A stretch of DNA of 12,024 nucleotides from an uncultured Frankineae bacterium (GTDB lineage: Bacteria; Actinomycetota; Actinomycetes; Mycobacteriales; SCTD01): positions 1 to 12,024 of the forward strand of contig CADCUE010000106.1 in NCBI GenBank assembly GCA_902805805.1, given 5' to 3'. This document shows positions 7,994-12,024 of the stretch, one piece after another. Numbering within the stretch: the stretch's first letter is position 1; each line of letters starts with the position of its first letter. The notes below the pieces were generated by a model that made no database searches, had not been told where the DNA came from, and worked only from the letters and a program-made list of their open reading frames with translations. The translations under genes and the position numbers were made by a program.

Positions 7994-8048
7994 AAGATCT
8001 TCTCGACTTCCCCAGCACCCCGCTGCTGGGGAAGTTCGGAAGATCTTG
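7993..8048. terminator. Large palindrome between convergent operons, likely shared terminator and dispersed repeat
   Basis: Arms of 25 nt (7993-8017 and 8024-8048) match at 22 positions around a 6-nt loop. The outer 10 bp (CAAGATCTTC) and inner 10 bp are perfect, with three mismatches in between. It lies between the ends of a plus-strand and a minus-strand gene, where a bidirectional terminator is needed. The AT-containing arms differ in composition from the surrounding DNA, which suggests a mobile or repetitive palindrome family. Confidence 0.65.
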
Positions 8049-8074
8049 TGGGGCTGCCCTGCCAGGGCGGCGCA

Positions 8075-8896
8075 CTACAGCCGGCGGTAGGCCGCCTCGA
8101 CGAAGGACCAGACGGCGTACGCGAGGACGCCGACGACGGCCAGCGCGAGCATCCCCTGGCCGTACGGCTGCGCGGCCACGCTCTGCAGCGCCGCGTCCAG
8201 TCCCTTGGCCTGCCTCGGGTCGAACCGGACGGCGGCGCGGACGAGGAAGAGCCCGATCAGCACGAAGACCGCGCCTCGGCCGATCATCCCGATGACGCCG
8301 ATCTTGACGGCCGGGGTGCGCAGTCCGGCCGGCATGCGCGAGGTCTGCAGCTTGTCGGCGTGGTCGCGCTGCAGGCCGCGCACGCCCATCACGATGCCCA
8401 CGCCGACCAGCACCAGCCCGAGGACGCCGACCAGTGTGCGTCCGCCGGTCTGCGCCATGAGCGAGGCGGTCAGCGACTGGGTCTGGTCCTGACCGCTGCC
8501 GCCGAGCAGGAACTTCACGGTCGCGACCCCGAGCAGCCCGTAGATCAGACCTCGCAGGAGGGAGCCGGCCCGGGCCAGGTAGCGCTTCTTGGGCTCTCGC
8601 TCGTCCCGGTGCCCGATCGCGGCGTTGAGCAGCCGCCAGAGCCCGTGGCCGAGGAAGCCGACGGCGAGCACGACGAGCAGCACCGTCCCGAAGGGCTTGT
8701 CGGACAGCGCCCGCAGCGCCCCGCCCTGGTCGGTCTGCTGCGAGCCGCCGAGCAGCACCGACAGGGTGAGCAGACCGATCACGAGCCAGACGACCCCGCG
8801 TGCGGCGAGCCCCAGGCGCGCCAGGCCGTGGACGGCGTCGCTGTCCTCCAGGTCACGTGCCGTGCTCTTGGCGCTGGCCGTGCTGGAGGCGGTCAC
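8075..8896 (-). CDS. DUF1206 family integral membrane protein
   Basis: A 273-residue membrane protein with six predicted helices (about 31-49, 71-89, 112-132, 154-172, 202-222, 249-267). They are arranged as three tandem repeats of two helices (about 22-95, 105-178, 197-270). Each repeat opens with a Gly- and Arg-containing helix (AARGVVWLVIG; LLRGLIYGLLG; IGRGAVFVLIG) and ends with a Gly-rich second helix, the pattern of DUF1206, whose function is unknown. The basic loops after each repeat suggest an inner-side orientation. The start is GTG at 8896 with AGGAG 6 nt upstream; the upstream part of the open frame overlaps nudC antisense-like codons and is not real. It follows nudC by 29 nt and is the last gene of the operon before the shared terminator. 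Confidence 0.88.
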   Translation of the reverse strand: MTASSTASAKSTARDLEDSDAVHGLARLGLAARGVVWLVIGLLTLSVLLGGSQQTDQGGALRALSDKPFGTVLLVVLAVGFLGHGLWRLLNAAIGHRDEREPKKRYLARAGSLLRGLIYGLLGVATVKFLLGGSGQDQTQSLTASLMAQTGGRTLVGVLGLVLVGVGIVMGVRGLQRDHADKLQTSRMPAGLRTPAVKIGVIGMIGRGAVFVLIGLFLVRAAVRFDPRQAKGLDAALQSVAAQPYGQGMLALAVVGVLAYAVWSFVEAAYRRL

Positions 8897-8925
8897 GCCC
8901 GGCTCCTGCCCGTCGCGGGGGACGG

Positions 8926-9813
8926 TCAGTCCTCGCCCTGGGCCCAACCCGTGATGAGGTGCCAGGCGACTGAAACGCTCGACGGGGTCTGGAGCCGGCC
9001 ACGGGTGCCCCAGGTGCCGGCAGCCAGGACCTCCTCGCGCGTGAACCAGCGGACCTCGGCCAGCTCGCCGTCGCGCCCGGCGGGGACCGCGTCGCCCTCG
9101 GCCCGTGCCGTGAAGGCGAGCATCAGGCTCGACGGGAAGGGCCAGGGCTGACTCGTGACGTACTGGACATCGGTCACCGCGATCCCGGCCTCCTCGTCGA
9201 CCTCCCGGACAACGGCCTGCTCGGCGCTCTCCCCCGGCTCGACGAAGCCGGCGAGCGTGGAGAACCGCCCCTCCGGCCAGCTGGCCTGCCGGCCGAGCAC
9301 GCACCGGTCGCCGCCGTCGTGCACCAGCATGATCACGGCCGGATCGGTGCGGGGGAAGTGCTCACTGCCGTCCTCGGGGCAGCGGCGCACCGAGCCGCCG
9401 CGCACCACGTGCGTCGGCGCACCGCACCGGGCGCAGCACGGATGGGCGGTGTGCCAGTTGACCAGCCCGACGGCGTGCACGAGCAGGCCCGCGTCGCGGT
9501 CGTCGAGCAGCGCCCCGACGTCCCGCAGCCCGAGCCGGCGGGCGCCGAGCCGTCGTGGCGCCGGTCCGGCCACCGCGAAGACAGGACCCTCCGCGTCGCG
9601 GCCGAGGTAGAGGCGCTCCCCGTCAGGCGCCTGTCCGCTCGGCACGAGGACCAGCCGCGGCCGGTCCTGATCGAGGACCGCGGCCGTCCCGTCCTCCACG
9701 ACGAGCACCCGCGCCGACTCCCAGGCCTCGGCCAGGGCGGCCGGGTCGTCCCGGGTGGCGGCGTCGCGGTCGACGGTCGAGCGCGACAGCCCCGGAGTGC
9801 GCCGGTGGCTCAC
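8926..9813 (-). CDS. nudC: NAD(+) diphosphatase (NudC-type Nudix hydrolase)
   Basis: A 295-residue Nudix enzyme that cleaves NADH or NAD+ to NMN(H) and AMP; NudC enzymes also remove NAD caps from RNA. The N-terminal domain (1-120) precedes a metal-binding motif with Cys127, Cys130 and Cys145; the fourth ligand position, normally a Cys near 148, reads Asp-Gly, so zinc binding may be altered. HFPRTDPAVIML (152-163) leads to the Nudix box at 189-211 (G-x5-E-x7-RE-x2-EE-x-G), and the SQPWPFP motif (221-227) is the NAD-pyrophosphatase signature. The GTG start overlaps the preceding M16 gene's TGA by GTGA, implying translational coupling. DUF1206 follows by 29 nt. The neighbourhood (uvrD2 and mycoredoxin nearby) is the conserved actinobacterial one. 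Confidence 0.94.
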   Translation of the reverse strand: MSHRRTPGLSRSTVDRDAATRDDPAALAEAWESARVLVVEDGTAAVLDQDRPRLVLVPSGQAPDGERLYLGRDAEGPVFAVAGPAPRRLGARRLGLRDVGALLDDRDAGLLVHAVGLVNWHTAHPCCARCGAPTHVVRGGSVRRCPEDGSEHFPRTDPAVIMLVHDGGDRCVLGRQASWPEGRFSTLAGFVEPGESAEQAVVREVDEEAGIAVTDVQYVTSQPWPFPSSLMLAFTARAEGDAVPAGRDGELAEVRWFTREEVLAAGTWGTRGRLQTPSSVSVAWHLITGWAQGED

Positions 9814-11153
9814 CCGAGCTCGAGGTCGACCAGGGTCCGCAGCGGCGCCTCCACCTGCGCGACGTCGCCGACCAGGACGGTGGTCAGGCGGTTCGGCGCG
9901 AGGTACTCCGCCCCGGCGGCCAGGGCGTCGTCGACGGTCACCGCCGCCAGCTGGGCGGGGTGGTCGCGCAGCCACTCGACCCCGAGCCCGGCTCCGGCGA
10001 GCTGGGAGATCGTGCTGGCCAGGCCCGCCTGGGACGACGTGGTCAGCGCCAGCACGCCGATGGCGTAGCGGCGCGCCTGGTCCAGCTCGGCCTGGCTGAC
10101 CGGCGTCGTCGCGACCCGCCCAAGCTCGTACACCGTCTCGAGCAGTGCGGGCGCGGTCGTCGGCGTCGACACGTCGGCGCTGACCGTCACGCGCGAGCCG
10201 GCCGGCGGGTGCTCGATCTGCGCGTGCGGGCTGTAGGTGTAGCCCTTGTCCTCGCGGATGTTGGCCACCCAGCGCGAGGAGAAGTAGCCGCCGAACACCA
10301 GGTTGGCCAACGCGAACGCGGCGTAGTCCTGGTCGGTCCGCGACGGCGCCGAGGCCGCCATCCGCAGGGTCGTCTGCACGGCCCCCGGGCGGTCGAGCAG
10401 CAGCGCCGGGCCGCGCGGCGGGGTGGGCAGCGCAGGCGTCTCGACGGCCTTCGTGGTCGCGGTCCACTCCGACAGGGCAGCCTCGACGAGGCCCAGCGCG
10501 CGCGACGGCGTGAGGTCGCCGACGATCGTCAGGACGCTGCCCGCCGGTGCGATGCGCTTGCCGTGCAGCGCGCGCAGGTGAGAGGCCTTGACGTCCTGCA
10601 GCTCCTCGGCCAGCGGCAGCTCGCGGCCGTAGGGGTGGTCGCCGTACATGCGGCTGAGCAGCGCCTCCCGGGCGACGACCGAGGCCTGGCTGCGGTAGAT
10701 GGCCAGCTCCTGCACGAGGCGGTCGCGCTCGCCGACGACCTCGTGCTTGGGGTAGGTCGCGGACGTCAGGACGTCGCGCAGCAGGTCCAGCAGCCCCGGC
10801 AGCCCGGTGACGAGGACCGACCCGCCGAAGCCGAGCCGGTCGGCGTCGGTGCTGGCGGACAGCTGCCCACCGAGCGCCTGCACCTCGGCGGCGAGCTGCG
10901 CCGCCGTACGGGACGACGTGCCCGACAGCAGCGTGTCGCCGAGCAGCTGGGCCTGCGCGGTGTGCGCCCGACCGCCCCGTCCCGACGGACCGGCGAACGG
11001 GACGCGCAGCCGGAGCTCGGCCAGCGGCACGCCGCGCCGACGGACCGCCAGGACGCGCAGCCCGTTGTCCAGCGTCTGCTCGGCGACGACCGGCAGCTTG
11101 GCCGGACGGGGCTTGGCCAGCGGTGGTACGGGGCGCCGGTCGGTGGTCGTCAC
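9810..11153 (-). CDS. M16 family peptidase partner subunit lacking the HxxEH site
   Basis: A 447-residue M16B fold protein: an N-terminal half (about 25-240) with TLDNGLRVLAVRR and a second half (245-440) with LLLDRPGAVQTTLRMA, FGGYFSSRW and REDKGYTYSPHA. The zinc site HxxEH, expected just before LLSGT (75-79), is replaced by Gln69-Leu-Leu-Gly-Asp73, so this chain cannot be the metal-binding one. It keeps the Arg300/Tyr307 pair that, in heterodimeric M16B enzymes, is supplied by the non-catalytic partner to the active site. It overlaps its upstream neighbour by GTGA (11150-11153) and nudC by GTGA (9810-9813). It most likely forms a clamshell heterodimer with the upstream M16 protein. No signal peptide is visible. 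Confidence 0.9.
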   Translation of the reverse strand: MTTTDRRPVPPLAKPRPAKLPVVAEQTLDNGLRVLAVRRRGVPLAELRLRVPFAGPSGRGGRAHTAQAQLLGDTLLSGTSSRTAAQLAAEVQALGGQLSASTDADRLGFGGSVLVTGLPGLLDLLRDVLTSATYPKHEVVGERDRLVQELAIYRSQASVVAREALLSRMYGDHPYGRELPLAEELQDVKASHLRALHGKRIAPAGSVLTIVGDLTPSRALGLVEAALSEWTATTKAVETPALPTPPRGPALLLDRPGAVQTTLRMAASAPSRTDQDYAAFALANLVFGGYFSSRWVANIREDKGYTYSPHAQIEHPPAGSRVTVSADVSTPTTAPALLETVYELGRVATTPVSQAELDQARRYAIGVLALTTSSQAGLASTISQLAGAGLGVEWLRDHPAQLAAVTVDDALAAGAEYLAPNRLTTVLVGDVAQVEAPLRTLVDLELG

Positions 11154-12024
11154 GCCGTCTCCCCCGTCCCGGGGCGCAGCTCGAGCAGCGCGCGCGTGTC
11201 GGGCGTCAGGGTGGCCGCGGCCTCCCGGACCTGCTCCGGCACCACCTGCCGCAGCAGCGTCGGCAGCTCGTTGACCAGCTCGGCGCGGCCCCGCTGCTGC
11301 TCGAACACCGACATGGTGGTGGCGCGGCCGAGCACCGAGTCGACCTCGCGCAGGTAGCGGGCGGTCATCCGGGCGACCGTGCGGTCGAGCTCGGGCAGCT
11401 CGAGCCCGTCGGTCGCCAGCCGGGCCAGCTCCTCGTCGACGGTGGCGATCACGGTCTCCGCGCTGGTGCCTTCCGCGTGGTGGACCTCGAGCAGGAAGGG
11501 TGTGGGGTCGCGCGCGTCGAGGGGGTCGCCGAGCAGTCCGAGGTAGCCGCTGATGCTGGTCGCCGAGCGGTCGCGCAGCAGCATCCGCTCCTGCAGCCGG
11601 GAGGCGTCGCCGTCGGTGAGCACCTCGGCGAGCACGACGTACGGCAGGTAGCCGGCGAGGTCGGCCGGGTCGGGGACCCGCCAGGCCATCGCGAGGGCCG
11701 GTGTCGGGGCGAGCCGGTCGTGCTCGACGGCCCGCCGCTCGGCCGTGAGCGGCGGCTCCGCGAAGGACGGCCGCTCGGGCACCGGACGTGCCGGGATGTC
11801 ACCGAAGTGGTGCTCGACCCACGTCCTGACCTGCGCGACGTCGATGTCGCCGGCGACGGTCAGCACGGCGTTGCCCGGTGCGTAGTAGCGGTCGAAGAAG
11901 GCCTGCGCGTCCTCGAGCGTCGAGCTCTCGAGGTCGACGAAGTCGCCGTAGCCGTTGTGGCTGTTGGCGAAGTCGTCGAACAGCACCGGCGGCAGCATGA
12001 GCCACGGGAAGCCGCCGTACGGGC
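11150..12024 (-). CDS. M16 family zinc peptidase, catalytic-type subunit (5' part outside window)
   Basis: The final 291 residues of an M16B protein; the frame stays open to the right edge, so the N-terminal half with the expected HxxEH is not visible. The segment begins PYGGFPWLMLPPVLF and continues with STLEDAQAFFDRYYAPGNAV and LTVAGDIDVAQVRTWV, the end of the N-terminal M16 domain. It then runs through the second domain (PALAMAWRVPDPAD, GDASRLQERMLLRD, LLEVHH, ELDRTVARMTARYLRE). Where partners carry Arg-x6-Tyr it has LLRDRSATSIS, so the Tyr is absent, as expected if this is the metal-binding chain and its partner supplies the pair. The ATG at 11998 is internal to the family fold and is not taken as the start. 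It is translationally coupled to the partner subunit by a GTGA overlap. Confidence 0.85.
   Translation of the reverse strand, partial: PYGGFPWLMLPPVLFDDFANSHNGYGDFVDLESSTLEDAQAFFDRYYAPGNAVLTVAGDIDVAQVRTWVEHHFGDIPARPVPERPSFAEPPLTAERRAVEHDRLAPTPALAMAWRVPDPADLAGYLPYVVLAEVLTDGDASRLQERMLLRDRSATSISGYLGLLGDPLDARDPTPFLLEVHHAEGTSAETVIATVDEELARLATDGLELPELDRTVARMTARYLREVDSVLGRATTMSVFEQQRGRAELVNELPTLLRQVVPEQVREAAATLTPDTRALLELRPGTGETA

Noticed and set aside
7968..8048. CRISPR-like or origin-like repeat cluster
   Set aside because: Only one short heptamer array and one palindrome; no spaced direct repeats, no cas genes and no DnaA-box clusters.
9814..10467. N-terminal extension of NudC
   Set aside because: It overlaps the M16 partner in another frame and lacks any domain; the GTGA-coupled start at 9813 gives the normal family length.
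9555..11357. 600-codon plus-strand open frame opposite the M16 and nudC genes
   Set aside because: Antisense shadow of well-supported minus-strand genes with no motifs of its own.

Overview
The window is high-GC actinobacterial DNA. WhiB7, a mycoredoxin (which implies mycothiol), UvrD2 with an HRDC domain, GAF-ANTAR and DUF1206 proteins are all actinobacterial hallmarks. Nearly everything is housekeeping, stress-response or regulatory. I see no phage, insertion sequence, CRISPR array or defence system.

Left block (1 to about 2745, plus strand): rpsO (ribosomal protein S15) and pnp (polynucleotide phosphorylase), the classic S15-PNPase pair, with a perfect palindrome between them. The pnp frame loses its expected C-terminal tail and stop codon. 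It runs straight into the terminator and antisense strand of the next, unrelated operon. I read this as a join between two pieces of DNA, most likely a chimeric assembly, and the PNPase sequence seems to me deeper-branching (Acidimicrobiia-like) than the rest of the window. That taxonomic reading is from memory and is only tentative.

Right block (about 2750 to 12024): a coherent actinomycete segment. On the minus strand lies whiB7 with a small basic ORF after it. It is preceded by a leader of about 420 nt holding a probable upstream ORF, a hairpin over its stop codon, a strong attenuator hairpin, and a promoter with an AT-rich box beside the -35 (TTGCAC, 17 nt, TACCTT). Next is uvrD2 (minus), then divergently a mycoredoxin gene (plus) behind a SigR/SigH-like promoter, a GAF-ANTAR RNA-binding regulator (plus), and a uridine-kinase-like protein with a degenerate P-loop (plus). 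A converging minus-strand operon fills the rest: M16 peptidase (catalytic-type, cut by the window edge), M16 peptidase partner lacking HxxEH, nudC and a DUF1206 membrane protein. The first three of these overlap by GTGA. The order whiB7-uvrD2-mycoredoxin-nudC matches the order I recall from Mycobacterium tuberculosis.

Two non-coding palindromic elements (7282-7341 and 7993-8048) look like dispersed genomic repeats, and the second also serves as the shared terminator of the converging operons. Functionally, the right block groups antibiotic and redox stress control (WhiB7, mycoredoxin), DNA repair (UvrD2) and NAD/RNA-cap turnover (NudC). The most informative points are the pnp junction and the whiB7 riboregulatory leader.
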